Assembly: GCF_005434965.1 (NCBI RefSeq)
Contig: NZ_SKCI01000001.1
Span: 1,510,952 to 1,574,951, forward strand
Origin: Marimonas lutisalis
Lineage (GTDB): Bacteria; Pseudomonadota; Alphaproteobacteria; Rhodobacterales; Rhodobacteraceae
Reading direction: 5' to 3'
Length of the DNA: 64,000 nucleotides
The translations under genes were made by a program, and so were the position numbers. This document shows positions 51,415 to 60,221 of this stretch, one piece after another. The notes beneath the pieces were generated by a model. It had not been told where the DNA came from, ran no database searches, and was given only the letters and a program-made list of their open reading frames with translations. How positions within the stretch are numbered: position 1 is the first letter of the stretch; the number at the start of each line of letters is the position of its first letter.

Positions 51415-52548
51415 ATGAAAATCACCGACCTCAAGACCCATATCCTGCATCACCGGCTGGACCAGCCGTTTGAAAGCGCGTTTTCCACCTTTACCGACCG
51501 CTGGGCCTGCCTGGTCGAGATCGCTTGTGACGATGGCACCGTGGGCTGGGGTGAATGCCTGGGGCCTGCCGGTCCGAACGCCGCGACCGTTGCCGCCATG
51601 GCGCCGCTGATCCTGGGGCGCGATCCGCTGGCGATCGAGCCGATCTGGACGCTGATCTACAACCAGTTCCGCGACCAGGGTCAACGGGGCCTGAGCGTGA
51701 CGGCGCAATCGGGTATCGACATCGCGCTGTGGGATATTGCCGGCAAGCATTTCGGCGTGCCGGTGCACGTGCTGGCGGGCGGCGCCTATCGCGACAGCGT
51801 GCCGGCCTATGCCACCGGCGGGTTCCGGCAGGTCGGGCGCGACCGGATCGCGGCGCTGGAAGAGGAGATGGCGCAACACGTCGCCGACGGGTTCGGCGCG
51901 GCCAAGATCAAGATCGGCTACGGCCATGAGATCGACGTGGCCGCCATCCGCACGGCGCGCGCCGTGCTGGGCGCTGAGCGGGCCCTGATGATCGACGCCA
52001 ATCATGGCTATGACACGGTCGAGGCGATCCGCCTGGGACGCGCGGTGGCCGACCAGAACATCGCCTGGTTCGAGGAGCCGGTCGTGCCCGAGCAATTGGC
52101 CGCCTATCAGGACGTGCGCCGAGGGCAGCCCATTCCAGTGGCCGGCGGTGAGACCTGGCACACGCGTTATGCGCATGCGCAGGCGCTGGACGCGCGCGCG
52201 GTGGACATCCTGCAACCGGACGTGGCGGGCTGTGGTGGTATTACCGAGATGCGCAAGATCGCGACGATGGCGGAAACTGCGGGTGTGCGGCTGGTGCCGC
52301 ATGTCTGGGGCACCGGGGTCACGGTGGCGGCATCGTTGCAGATGCTGGCCATCCTGCCCCCTGCCCCGCAGCGCCATGCGCCGTCGGACCCGTGGCTTGA
52401 ATTCGACCGCACGCCAAACCCGTTCCGCATGGCGATCCTGAAACAGCCCATCACCTGTGAAAACGGGCGTGTTGCCGTTCCGGATGGCCCGGGCCTGGGC
52501 ATCGAGATCGACCGTGAGGCGCTGGCCCGGTGGAGCGTGGGTGACTAG
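51415..52548 (+). CDS. gci: D-galactarolactone cycloisomerase (enolase superfamily)
   Basis: This 377-residue enolase-superfamily enzyme resembles the Agrobacterium cycloisomerase along its whole length: DDGTVGWGECLGPAGPNAA, RDQGQRGLSVTAQSGIDIALWD, KIKIGYG (base lysines), MIDANHGYD, EEPVVPEQL and PVAGGETWH (metal ligands), PHVWGTG. It opens D-galactaro-1,4-lactone to 3-deoxy-2-keto-hexarate. With Udh it forms the oxidative uronate pathway. The KdgD dehydratase/decarboxylase and the semialdehyde dehydrogenase that finish it are not in the window. Confidence 0.9.
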   Translation: MKITDLKTHILHHRLDQPFESAFSTFTDRWACLVEIACDDGTVGWGECLGPAGPNAATVAAMAPLILGRDPLAIEPIWTLIYNQFRDQGQRGLSVTAQSGIDIALWDIAGKHFGVPVHVLAGGAYRDSVPAYATGGFRQVGRDRIAALEEEMAQHVADGFGAAKIKIGYGHEIDVAAIRTARAVLGAERALMIDANHGYDTVEAIRLGRAVADQNIAWFEEPVVPEQLAAYQDVRRGQPIPVAGGETWHTRYAHAQALDARAVDILQPDVAGCGGITEMRKIATMAETAGVRLVPHVWGTGVTVAASLQMLAILPPAPQRHAPSDPWLEFDRTPNPFRMAILKQPITCENGRVAVPDGPGLGIEIDREALARWSVGD

Positions 52549-52551
52549 GCG

Positions 52552-53289
52552 TCAGCCGCGACCGATATAGGGCATGGCCGAGGCCATAACGGTCATGAAC
52601 TGCACATTCGCGTCCAGCGGCAACGAGGCCATGTGCAGCACCGAACTGGCCACGTGGCGCACGTCCATGACCGGCTCGACCTTGATGGAGCCGTCGGCTT
52701 GCGGCATGCCTGTGGTCATCTTCTGCGCCATGTCGGTGAGCGCGTTGCCGATGTCGATCTGACCGCAGGCGATGTTGAAGGGCCGGCCATCGAGACTGAT
52801 CGAGCGGGTCAGCCCGGTGATCGCGTGTTTCGAGGCGGTATAGGCTGCCGAGCCCCAGCGGGGCACATAGGCCGACACCGAGCCATTGTTGATGATCCGT
52901 CCGCCCTGCGGGTCCTGAGCGCGCATGATCGCGAAAGCATGCTTGGCGCAGATGAACGAGCCGGTGAGGTTGATGTCGATCAGCTGTCGCCAGGCGTCGA
53001 CCTCGATCTCGTCCACGGTGGCCGAGGGCAGCGACACGCCGGCATTGTTGAAAATCGCATCGAGATGCCCCCACGCGCCCATGGCGCGCTGGAACGCGCC
53101 TGCAACGGCCGCGTCTTCGGTCACGTCGCATTCGAGCACGAGTGCGCGCTCGTGCCCGGCGGCGACATCCTCAAGCGCGGCCCCGGTGCGGCCAACGAGG
53201 CCCACGCGCCAGCCCTCTTCCAGAAACAGCTCGGCGCAGGCCTTGCCCACGCCGCGGCCCGCGCCAGTGATGATGATGCTTTTTTCCAT
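52552..53289 (-). CDS. Short-chain dehydrogenase/reductase downstream of xylD-like gene
   Basis: This 245-residue SDR has IITGAGRGVGKA, FNNAGVS, the catalytic triad region NNGSVSAY…YTASKHAI and an arginine in VGRTGAAL suggesting NADP preference. The C-terminus (MTVMASAMPYIGRG) lacks the common DGG motif. It lies 35 bp after the XylD-like dehydratase and so belongs to the operator-controlled leftward operon. A role as sugar or lactone-forming dehydrogenase preceding the dehydratase is plausible. Confidence 0.83.
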   Translation of the reverse strand: MEKSIIITGAGRGVGKACAELFLEEGWRVGLVGRTGAALEDVAAGHERALVLECDVTEDAAVAGAFQRAMGAWGHLDAIFNNAGVSLPSATVDEIEVDAWRQLIDINLTGSFICAKHAFAIMRAQDPQGGRIINNGSVSAYVPRWGSAAYTASKHAITGLTRSISLDGRPFNIACGQIDIGNALTDMAQKMTTGMPQADGSIKVEPVMDVRHVASSVLHMASLPLDANVQFMTVMASAMPYIGRG

Positions 53290-53324
53290 TCTGTCCTTCC
53301 CCTTGATGGGCCCGTTTTACCGGA

Positions 53325-55106
53325 TCAGTGGTTATCGCGCGGCAGGTCGCGGCCGACTTTCTGATAGGCTGTTGCCAGTTCCAGGCACCCGCCATCGGCC
53401 AGTTGGCCGACATGGGTGCGGTAAATCTCCTGCCAGGGTGTCTGGTTCACGATCTCGGGCTCTTTCCAGTCGGCCTTGCGGCGGGTCCATTCGGCATCGT
53501 CGACCATCGCATCGAGCGTTCCCGCGTTCAGGTCAAGCCGCACCTGATCGCCGGTCTGCAGATAGGCAAGCCCGCCGCCCACCACGGATTCGGGCGAGGC
53601 ATTGAGGATCGAGGGGCTCTCGGATGTGCCCGACTGGCGGCCGTCACCCACCGTGGGCAGGTGATTGATGCCCGCCTTGATGAGCGCATCGGGCGGCTGC
53701 ATGTTGACCACCTCGGCGCTGCCCGGGTAGCCCACGCAGCCGACATTGCGGATAAAGAGCATGCAATGCTCGTCGATCTTCAGCGCGGGATCATTGATCC
53801 TGTCGTGGTAATCCTCGGGGCCTTCGAACACGATGGCGCGGGCTTCGAGCACGCCTTCGTTGCCCGGCTCGGACAGGAACCGTTTCTGGAAATCCGGCGA
53901 AATCACGCTGGTCTTCATCAGCGCCGAGTCGAAGAGATTACCGGACAGCACCTTGAAGCCCGCATTCTGGCGCAGCGGCTTGTCATAGGGGGTGATGACG
54001 TCGGTATCGAGGCTTTCACAGCCCGCGAGGTTGGCGCCCATTTCGTTGCCGGTGGCGGTCATCGCGCCGGTATGGATACGCCCGGCCTTCATCAGTTCGG
54101 CCATCACGGCCGGCACGCCGCCGGCACGGAAGAAACTTTCGCCCAGGTATTCACCGGCCGGCTGCATGTTGACCATCAAGGGCACGTCATAGCCGATGGT
54201 TTCCCAGTCGCGCACGTTCAGATCGACGCCAATATGGCGCGCCACGGCCTGCAGATGCGGCGGCGCGTTCGTCGAGCCGCCGATCGCGGTGTTGACGACG
54301 ATGGCGTTTTCGAAGGCTTCGCGGGTCAGGATGTCGGAGGGTTTGAGATCTTCGTAGACCATCTGCACGATCCGTTTGCCGGTCTCGAACGCCATTGCCA
54401 TGCGCTCGCGGAACGGGGCGGGAATGGCGGAATTGCCGGTCAGCGACATGCCGAGCGCCTCGGCCATGGCGTTCATCGTGCTGGCGGTGCCCATCGTGTT
54501 GCAATGCCCGAGGCTGGGCGCCGAGGAACAGACGCGCGACATGAATTCCTCGTAGTCGATCTTGCCTTCGGCCAGCAGCCGACGGCTTTCCCAGACGATC
54601 GTGCCGGAGCCCGCGCGCTTGCCCTTCCACCAGCCATCGAGCATCGGACCGCCATTGAGCGCGATCGCCGGCAGATCGACCGTGGCGGCGCCCATCAGCA
54701 TCGCCGGGGTGGTCTTGTCGCAGCCCGTGGTCAGCACGACGCCGTCGATGGGATAGCCATGCAGAACCTCGACCAGGCTGAGATAGGCAAGATTGCGATC
54801 CAGCGCGGCGGTGGGCCGCTTGCCGGTTTCCTGGATCGGGTGCACCGGGAACTCCATCGGGATGCCCCCGGCCTCGCGGATGCCGGCCTTGATCCGGTCC
54901 ATGAGGAAGACGTGGATCTTGTTGCAGGGCGCGATATCGGACCCGGTGTTGGCGATGCCGATCACCGGCCGCCCGCCCTGCAATTCTTCGCGCGTGAATT
55001 CCTGGTTCTGGTAGCGTTCGACATAGAGCGCCGTCATGCCTGGGTTGTTGGGATTGTCGAACCATTCCTGCGAGCGGAATTTCTTGTTCGCGCGAGTATC
55101 TGTCAT
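53325..55106 (-). CDS. xylD: IlvD/Edd-family aldonate dehydratase, D-xylonate dehydratase-like
   Basis: This 593-residue dehydratase follows Caulobacter XylD closely along its length (WFDNP…[79 protein letters not shown]). The [2Fe-2S] cysteines are in [16 protein letters not shown] and LGHCNTMGT. It dehydrates D-xylonate or a related aldonate to the 2-keto-3-deoxy acid. Start at 55106 follows AGGGAGGA; long upstream in-frame sequence has no homology. A perfect UxuR-type operator lies 56 bp before it. An XylX-like next-step enzyme is at 63239. Confidence 0.9.
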   Translation of the reverse strand: MTDTRANKKFRSQEWFDNPNNPGMTALYVERYQNQEFTREELQGGRPVIGIANTGSDIAPCNKIHVFLMDRIKAGIREAGGIPMEFPVHPIQETGKRPTAALDRNLAYLSLVEVLHGYPIDGVVLTTGCDKTTPAMLMGAATVDLPAIALNGGPMLDGWWKGKRAGSGTIVWESRRLLAEGKIDYEEFMSRVCSSAPSLGHCNTMGTASTMNAMAEALGMSLTGNSAIPAPFRERMAMAFETGKRIVQMVYEDLKPSDILTREAFENAIVVNTAIGGSTNAPPHLQAVARHIGVDLNVRDWETIGYDVPLMVNMQPAGEYLGESFFRAGGVPAVMAELMKAGRIHTGAMTATGNEMGANLAGCESLDTDVITPYDKPLRQNAGFKVLSGNLFDSALMKTSVISPDFQKRFLSEPGNEGVLEARAIVFEGPEDYHDRINDPALKIDEHCMLFIRNVGCVGYPGSAEVVNMQPPDALIKAGINHLPTVGDGRQSGTSESPSILNASPESVVGGGLAYLQTGDQVRLDLNAGTLDAMVDDAEWTRRKADWKEPEIVNQTPWQEIYRTHVGQLADGGCLELATAYQKVGRDLPRDNH

Positions 55107-55162
55107 GGCTGTCCTCCCTTCCGTGCGGCACGGCACCTCGTCAGTCTTGTGACAGGTTTCCA

Positions 55163-55178
55163 ATTTGGTATACCAAAT
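55163..55178. promoter_or_regulatory. GntR/UxuR-type operator 3
   Basis: ATTTGGTATACCAAAT is a perfect 16-bp palindrome in the divergent gap between the XylD-like gene and the secreted hypothetical/azlCD/rraA operon, 33 bp upstream of the latter's start codon, where it could repress both directions. Confidence 0.82.
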
Positions 55179-55211
55179 GCAAGTGGATTCATGCCGAGAG
55201 GAGGAGCGGCA

Positions 55212-55688
55212 ATGAAGATATCCCGGTTTCTGTGCTCGGCAGCGTTCTGCGCGGCGCTTCCGCTGACCGCGCGCGCCGAGATCGACCTTGCCGCGGTCAA
55301 GGCTTGCGTGGCACGGCATGCGGCCGAGGACACCCTGCCCGCGCCCTGCGTGGCCGAAGCCATGGGCGATTGCCTGGCGATGCCGGCGGATGCGCCATCG
55401 CTTGCCAGCCAGTGTTTTCGCAGCGCGCATGACAGCTGGTCCAAGGGCATCGCCGCGCACATGGCGCATATCCGCGACACGGCGCCCGAGAAGATCGCTG
55501 CAATTGCCGGGATCGAGGTCAAGTATGACCTACTCGCCGGGCTGACCCAATGCGACCGGGCCGAAGAGCTCGCCCTGCTTGGGCGGACGCCCGTCGAAAC
55601 CATCCAGCGCGACAAGGACCGCTGCACCGCTGCTGCCTCGGGAATCGCCTATGTCCGGTTGCTTTGGCGTTCGCAGGACCTGCCATGA
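55212..55688 (+). CDS. Secreted hypothetical protein with conserved cysteines
   Basis: I do not recognise this 158-residue protein with confidence. Residues 1-22 form a signal peptide (FLCSAAFCAALPLTARA before EID). The mature part is helical and has several cysteines (KACVARH, APCVAEA, GDCLAMP, SQCFRSAH, TQCDRAE, DRCTAA) that could form disulfides, loosely like DUF1311/LprI-type lysozyme-inhibitor domains. GAGGAG precedes the ATG. It is the first gene after operator 3 and overlaps azlC by 4 bp, so it seems to be part of the sugar-acid regulon. Confidence 0.78.
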   Translation: MKISRFLCSAAFCAALPLTARAEIDLAAVKACVARHAAEDTLPAPCVAEAMGDCLAMPADAPSLASQCFRSAHDSWSKGIAAHMAHIRDTAPEKIAAIAGIEVKYDLLAGLTQCDRAEELALLGRTPVETIQRDKDRCTAAASGIAYVRLLWRSQDLP

Positions 55689-56398
55689 CCAAGTCCCAGG
55701 CCTTCTGGCGCGGATTTCGCGATTGTGCGCCCTTCATAATCATCGTCGCGCCCTATTCGATGCTGTTTGGCGTTGTCGCGCGCGATGCCGGTCTGGATGT
55801 GCTGCAGACGATGTCGATGGCGGTGCTGGTCATCGCCGGGGCATCGCAATTCACCGCTCTTGCGCTGTTGCAGGAGAACGCACCCGTGATCATCGCGTTG
55901 CTGACCGCGCTGGCGGTCAACCTGCGCATGGCGATGTATTCCGCCGCGCTGGTGCCGCACCTGGGGCACGCGCCTTTGGGGCTGCGGGCACTGATGGCGT
56001 ATCTGATGGTCGATCAGGCCTTTGCCGTGGCGGTGCGCACCTACGAGGACAACCCGGCCATGCCGACCCATGTCAAGGTGGCCTATTACTTTGGCTGCAT
56101 GATGCTGATCTGCCCGTTCTGGTATGGCTTTACCCTGATCGGCGCGCTGGTGGGCCAGGCGTTACCGTCGGGACTGTCGCTGGATTTCGCGGTGCCGGTC
56201 TGTTTCATCGCCCTGCTGGCGCCGCTGTTGCGCTCGCTGCCGCATATCGTGGCGGCACTGGTCTCTGCGCTGGCCGCCGTGGCCTTTACCTGGGTGCCCT
56301 GGAGCCTTGGGCTGATCATCGCGGCCACGATCGGCATGCTGGTGGGTGCACAGATGGAACTGTTTCTGCGTCGCAGGGCGGATAGGGTAGCGCCATGA
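55685..56398 (+). CDS. azlC: AzlC-family permease
   Basis: This 237-residue membrane protein shows the AzlC pattern (FWRGFRDCAPFIIIVAPYSMLFG; GASQFTALALLQENAP; AVNLRMAMYSAAL). AzlC with the small AzlD forms a branched-chain amino-acid exporter in characterised cases; in sugar-acid islands the exported compound is unknown. It overlaps both neighbours by 4 bp (ATGA). Confidence 0.9.
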   Translation: MTKSQAFWRGFRDCAPFIIIVAPYSMLFGVVARDAGLDVLQTMSMAVLVIAGASQFTALALLQENAPVIIALLTALAVNLRMAMYSAALVPHLGHAPLGLRALMAYLMVDQAFAVAVRTYEDNPAMPTHVKVAYYFGCMMLICPFWYGFTLIGALVGQALPSGLSLDFAVPVCFIALLAPLLRSLPHIVAALVSALAAVAFTWVPWSLGLIIAATIGMLVGAQMELFLRRRADRVAP

Positions 56399-56724
56399 TT
56401 TCGGACACGACCTTCTGGCTTCTGACCGTGCTGTTGGGCATCGGCACCTTCCTGATCCGGTTTTCCTTCCTTGGCCTGCTAGGCGGGCGCGAATTGCCGC
56501 CCGTCGTGCTGCTGCATCTCAAGTATATCGGCGTCGCGGTTTTTCCCGCGCTGTTCACGCCGCTCGTCCTCTGGCCCGAGGCGACGGGGGGCAACCCCGA
56601 CCCTGCCCGCCTGATCGCCGCGGCTGCCGCCCTGCTCGCCGGTCTTTACGGCTCGGTCATCGGCGCGATCATCGCCGGGATGGGCATGCTCTATTTCGTG
56701 CAATTTCTCACCGGACAGATCTAG
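56395..56724 (+). CDS. azlD: AzlD-family small membrane subunit
   Basis: This 109-residue protein has about three to four hydrophobic segments and the AzlD-like stretch GIGTFLIRFSFLGLLGG. It partners AzlC (4-bp overlap) in an amino-acid-type exporter. It is 12 bp from rraA-like gene downstream. Confidence 0.9.
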   Translation: MISDTTFWLLTVLLGIGTFLIRFSFLGLLGGRELPPVVLLHLKYIGVAVFPALFTPLVLWPEATGGNPDPARLIAAAAALLAGLYGSVIGAIIAGMGMLYFVQFLTGQI

Positions 56725-56736
56725 AAAGGTCCCAAC

Positions 56737-57435
56737 ATGATCGAAGAACCCCCTATCCTGACCATCGTGAAGAACCGCCCGCGCCCCACGCAAGCGCAGA
56801 TCGACGCCTTTCGCGGCGTGCCGACCGGTTTTGTCTGTGACGCCATGGACGGCATGGGCGCGCTGGAGACCGCCATCGCGCCGGTTGGCGGGCGGGTAGA
56901 TCCGCAGATGCATGCCGCGGGCCCCGCGCTGGTGGCCGAGAACGGCCCGGCCGAGATCCTGGCCACCCTGGCCGCCGCAACGCTGGCGCAGCCGGGCGAC
57001 GTGATCGTGTCGTCGGTCTCGGGTTGGCAGGGCTGTTCGGCCGCGGGCGACCAGGTGCTGGGAATGATGAAGAACGCAGGCGCGGCCGGGTTCGTCACCG
57101 ATGGGCCAATGCGCGATTTCGAAGGCATTCTGCAGGTCCGCCTGCCCGCCTGGTGCACGGGGCTGAACCCCAACTCGCCCTATGGCAACGGCCCGGGCCG
57201 CGTTGGCGGCAGCGCCGTGATTGGTGGCGTCACCGTGGCCACCGGCGACCTGATCGTGGCCGATTGCAACGGGGTGGTCGTGGTGCCGTTCGCCCGCATC
57301 GACGCGGTCATCGCGACACTGGCCAAGGTGCGCGCGCTTGAAGCCGATCTCGAGACCAAGGTCGGTGACGGCTTCCGGTCTCCGCTGGACCTGGACGAGA
57401 TGCTGGCCGCGGGGCGCGCGGTCGAGATCGACTGA
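56737..57435 (+). CDS. RraA-family protein, probable hydroxy-oxo-acid aldolase/oxaloacetate decarboxylase
   Basis: This 232-residue protein has the RraA fold with the metal/substrate motif GFVTDGPMRDFEG near residue 111, in which Asp and Arg of the G-x3-D-G-x2-R-D motif are kept. RraA-like enzymes with this motif are class II aldolases for 4-hydroxy-4-methyl-2-oxoglutarate or 4-carboxy-4-hydroxy-2-oxoadipate and decarboxylate oxaloacetate; the E. coli RNase E inhibitor lacks it. Within a sugar-acid operon, cleavage of a hydroxylated 2-oxo acid to pyruvate is the likely role. It ends convergently 23 bp from PhyH copy 2. Confidence 0.84.
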   Translation: MIEEPPILTIVKNRPRPTQAQIDAFRGVPTGFVCDAMDGMGALETAIAPVGGRVDPQMHAAGPALVAENGPAEILATLAAATLAQPGDVIVSSVSGWQGCSAAGDQVLGMMKNAGAAGFVTDGPMRDFEGILQVRLPAWCTGLNPNSPYGNGPGRVGGSAVIGGVTVATGDLIVADCNGVVVVPFARIDAVIATLAKVRALEADLETKVGDGFRSPLDLDEMLAAGRAVEID

Positions 57436-57458
57436 ACAGCGCGCGGGCCAACCGCAGG

Positions 57459-58349
57459 TCAACTGAAAGCGCTTCTGGCGCCCGCCGATTCCTGGGTCTT
57501 GAAGATCGAGCTATTGTCGGGCGCCGGCGGCAGAGGCATGCGGACCGGCACCTGTTCGAGACGCGGTTCAAGACAGGGCTGCCCGGTGACCATGCGATCC
57601 TGCAGATCGGCCCAGAAACGCCGCTGGCCCAGTTCGTGAATATAGCTTGACGCGCCGAGGATCGGCCAGGCATCGGCTGAAGCGCATTCATAGAACAAGA
57701 TCAGGCGCGCCCGGTCGCTGACATTCGGGGCCGACCCGTGCAATGTGCGGCAGTGATGCACCGTCATGCTGCCGGCCTTGCCAGTCAGGGTGACAGCCTT
57801 GTCACGCTGAAAAAGCGGATCGTCGGGATCAATGGCGCCGGCGAAGACGCCGTTCATATGATGCGAGAGTAACGGACCCTTGTGCGTACCCGGGATCACC
57901 ATCAGTGGTCCGTTTGCTTCGTCCACGTCCTCGAGCATCAGGCCAAAGGCCAGGAGATCGTCATTCGTGTGCGGATAGAAGGCCCAGTCCTGGTGCCATT
58001 CCACAGCGGCCCCGCCGCCCGGCGCCTTGGTGTTGAGTTTTGATGTGATAATCGATGTGTCGGGCCCCAAAAGATCGGTCAGCACCTCGGTGACCTGCGA
58101 TTGCGCCAGGATTTCCCAGAAACAGGGATCGCGCTTGTGTGGCAGCTTGATCCGCGTCAGCCGGGGAGTGTCGCGCGAATGGCCCTTATCGAGGTCATAG
58201 ACCTCGTCGCTTTCGCCGACATCCCGCGATGCGTCGATCAGCCGGTAGGTAATCTCCTGCAAGCGCGCCAATTGCTGAGGCGTGACGGCATCTTCGACCA
58301 TCAGGTAGCCGTTGTCCTGGTAGAAGGCTTTTTGCGCGTCGCTCAGCAT
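57459..58349 (-). CDS. Phytanoyl-CoA dioxygenase (PhyH) family Fe(II)/2-oxoglutarate oxygenase, copy 2
   Basis: This 296-residue oxygenase has H-x-D in EWHQDWAF near residue 117 and the distal His and Arg in TLHGSAPNVSDRARLILFYE near 207. It is only distantly similar to copy 1 at 44519. It is last in a leftward operon with a beta-hydroxyacid dehydrogenase and an SDR, behind operator 4. The same three-family combination occurs around copy 1, so the oxygenases may act on equivalent, modified sugar acids. The C-terminal tail (after residue 270) is proline-rich and probably disordered. Confidence 0.86.
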   Translation of the reverse strand: MLSDAQKAFYQDNGYLMVEDAVTPQQLARLQEITYRLIDASRDVGESDEVYDLDKGHSRDTPRLTRIKLPHKRDPCFWEILAQSQVTEVLTDLLGPDTSIITSKLNTKAPGGGAAVEWHQDWAFYPHTNDDLLAFGLMLEDVDEANGPLMVIPGTHKGPLLSHHMNGVFAGAIDPDDPLFQRDKAVTLTGKAGSMTVHHCRTLHGSAPNVSDRARLILFYECASADAWPILGASSYIHELGQRRFWADLQDRMVTGQPCLEPRLEQVPVRMPLPPAPDNSSIFKTQESAGARSAFS

Positions 58350-58378
58350 GTCTTTCCTCCGAAAGGAAAAGGACGCCC

Positions 58379-59299
58379 TCAGGCGTCCTTTTTGGTGACC
58401 TCTTCCATATCAAGACCGTTGAGACGACCCACGTGATCAGACAGCATCGGCACGTAGTCATCGGCAGCGCCGATCGCCTCGACATGGGTGTAGTAATGCC
58501 GCGCGGCGGCGGCCATGATATTTACCACCCCTGCATCGGATGCCATCGCGTTGACATAGCGCAGGTCCTTGGCAGCATTGGCGATGGCGAATTTATGCGC
58601 GTCGCGGTTGCGGTCGACGACATAGCTCATGAACGTGTCGAAGAAGCCGCAGCCCATCCGGCTGGGGGCGATCACCTCGCGCAGTTGGGCAGGAGAGATA
58701 CCCACCTTGGCCGCCAGCACCGTCGCTTCGGAAAAAAGCGCGCCATAGCTCATCGAGATGAAGTTCATCAGCAGTTTCATTTTGTGGCCGGTGCCGACAG
58801 GCCCCATGTGGGTGATCGAGCCGGCCCAGGTATCGATGACCGGCTGCACGCGCTCGAACACGGACGCATCGGCGCCCACCATGGCATCCAGCGTGCCTTC
58901 CTCGGCCTCTTTCGGGGTGCGCCCGAGCGGTGCGTCGACCATCGCCGCGCCCTTTGCCGCCAGATCGACGGCGAGCGCCATGGTCGACGTTGGATCGGCC
59001 GTCGTGGTGTCGATCACGACCAGGCCGTCATGCGCGCCGGCGAGGATGCCGTCCTCGCCGCGGATGACCTGCTCCACCTGGGGCGAGTTCGACAGGCAGA
59101 GATGGATGATGTCGCATTTCTCGGCCATCTCGCGCGGGCTGGCCGCTTCGGTGGCGCCCATGCCGACAAGGCTTTCCACCGGCGTGCGGTTGCGATGCCC
59201 CTTGATGATCAGCGGATAGCCCGCCTGCAGGATGTTCTTGGCCATACCATGGCCCATCAGGCCCACGCCGATGAAGCCCACCACGGGTTTATCGCTCAT
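58379..59299 (-). CDS. 3-hydroxyisobutyrate dehydrogenase/tartronate semialdehyde reductase family protein, copy 2
   Basis: This 306-residue enzyme begins with VVGFIGVGLMGHGMAKN, reads KGHRNR after the second strand and DAPLGRTPKEA in the mid-region, as does copy 1 at 48061, and keeps the catalytic lysine in GTGHKMKLLMNF. It should reduce a semialdehyde or oxidise a 3-hydroxy acid. Two ATGs (59305 and 59299) are possible; the second has the better distance to GGGAG. It lies between an SDR (37 bp) and PhyH copy 2 (29 bp). Confidence 0.87.
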   Translation of the reverse strand: MSDKPVVGFIGVGLMGHGMAKNILQAGYPLIIKGHRNRTPVESLVGMGATEAASPREMAEKCDIIHLCLSNSPQVEQVIRGEDGILAGAHDGLVVIDTTTADPTSTMALAVDLAAKGAAMVDAPLGRTPKEAEEGTLDAMVGADASVFERVQPVIDTWAGSITHMGPVGTGHKMKLLMNFISMSYGALFSEATVLAAKVGISPAQLREVIAPSRMGCGFFDTFMSYVVDRNRDAHKFAIANAAKDLRYVNAMASDAGVVNIMAAAARHYYTHVEAIGAADDYVPMLSDHVGRLNGLDMEEVTKKDA

Positions 59300-59336
59300 A
59301 TCCATCTTCTCCCTCGATTCAGATTCCAGTTCGTGC

Positions 59337-60098
59337 CTAAAGGCTAGCGGTGATCCCGCCATCCACGTAAAGTGTGTGGCCGTTGACAAAACTTGATGCC
59401 TCGGACGCCAGGAAAACGCAGGCGCCGACCAGTTCCTCGACCCTGCCCCAGCGTCCTGCTGGCGTGCGTTTTTCCAGCCATGCGCAGAATTCGGGGTCGG
59501 CCACCAGCGCCGCATTGAGCGGGGTGTCGAAATAGCCCGGCGCTATGGCGTTGCAATTGAGGCCGTGTCGCGCCCAGTCGGTCGCCATGCCCTTGGTCAG
59601 ATTGGTTATCGCGCCCTTGGAGGCCGTGTAGGGCGCAATACCCGGCCGCGCAAGTGCCGACTGGACCGACGCGATATTGATGATCCGCCCGGCGCCACGC
59701 CCGATCATGTGCCGCGCTACCGACTGGCCGACATAGAAGGCCGAATTCACATTGGTGCGCATCAGCCGGTCGAAGGCGTCGACCGGGAAGTCTTCGAGCG
59801 GGGTGCGGTGCTGCATCCCGGCATTGTTAACGAGGATATCGATGGCGCCGTGCTTAGCCTCGAACTCGTCGACGGCGTCGCGCACGGCCGCTGCGTCGGT
59901 GACATCGAAGACCAGCGCTTCGACCGAGGCGCCTTCGCCGCGCAATGTTTCTGCCGCCGCGTCGAGCCGTGCTGAATCGCGCGCGTTCAGCACCACGGAG
60001 GCGCCTGCCTGCGTCAATCCGCGTGCCAGCGCAAAGCCGATTCCCATCGACGACCCGGTGATCAGGGCCCGCCGGCCGCTGAGATCGAAGAGCTGCAT
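59337..60098 (-). CDS. SDR, gluconate 5-dehydrogenase-like
   Basis: This 253-residue SDR begins FDLSGRRALITGSSMGIGFALA, the pattern of gluconate 5-dehydrogenase/IdnO enzymes, with NNAGMQHR, YTASKGAI and the C-terminal YVDGGITAS. IdnO reduces 5-keto-D-gluconate to D-gluconate. Its divergent neighbour is an L-idonate-5-dehydrogenase-like gene, so the pair would convert L-idonate to gluconate or perform the same on an analogous acid. GGGGAGGG precedes the ATG; operator 4 lies 65 bp upstream. Confidence 0.86.
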   Translation of the reverse strand: MQLFDLSGRRALITGSSMGIGFALARGLTQAGASVVLNARDSARLDAAAETLRGEGASVEALVFDVTDAAAVRDAVDEFEAKHGAIDILVNNAGMQHRTPLEDFPVDAFDRLMRTNVNSAFYVGQSVARHMIGRGAGRIINIASVQSALARPGIAPYTASKGAITNLTKGMATDWARHGLNCNAIAPGYFDTPLNAALVADPEFCAWLEKRTPAGRWGRVEELVGACVFLASEASSFVNGHTLYVDGGITASL

Positions 60099-60163
60099 GA
60101 TCCCTCCCCTGCCGCGTGGTTTGCGGACGGTTGACATTCCCCGTCCGAGCGGCCTTGATTGCG

Positions 60164-60181
60164 AAAATGGTATACCATTTT
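60164..60181. promoter_or_regulatory. GntR/UxuR-type operator 4
   Basis: AAAATGGTATACCATTTT is a perfect 18-bp palindrome, the longest of the four, in the divergent promoter between the gluconate-dehydrogenase-like and idonate-dehydrogenase-like genes, 40 bp from the latter's start. Confidence 0.82.
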
Positions 60182-60221
60182 GACGGCGTTGCAAGCCGTC
60201 GATGCACGGGAGGCCCCACCG

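Noticed and set aside
53328-55211. Long upstream extension of the secreted protein at 55212
   Set aside because: The extension is antisense to the XylD-like gene, crosses operator 3 and would bury the signal peptide; the ATG at 55212 has a GAGGAG ribosome site.
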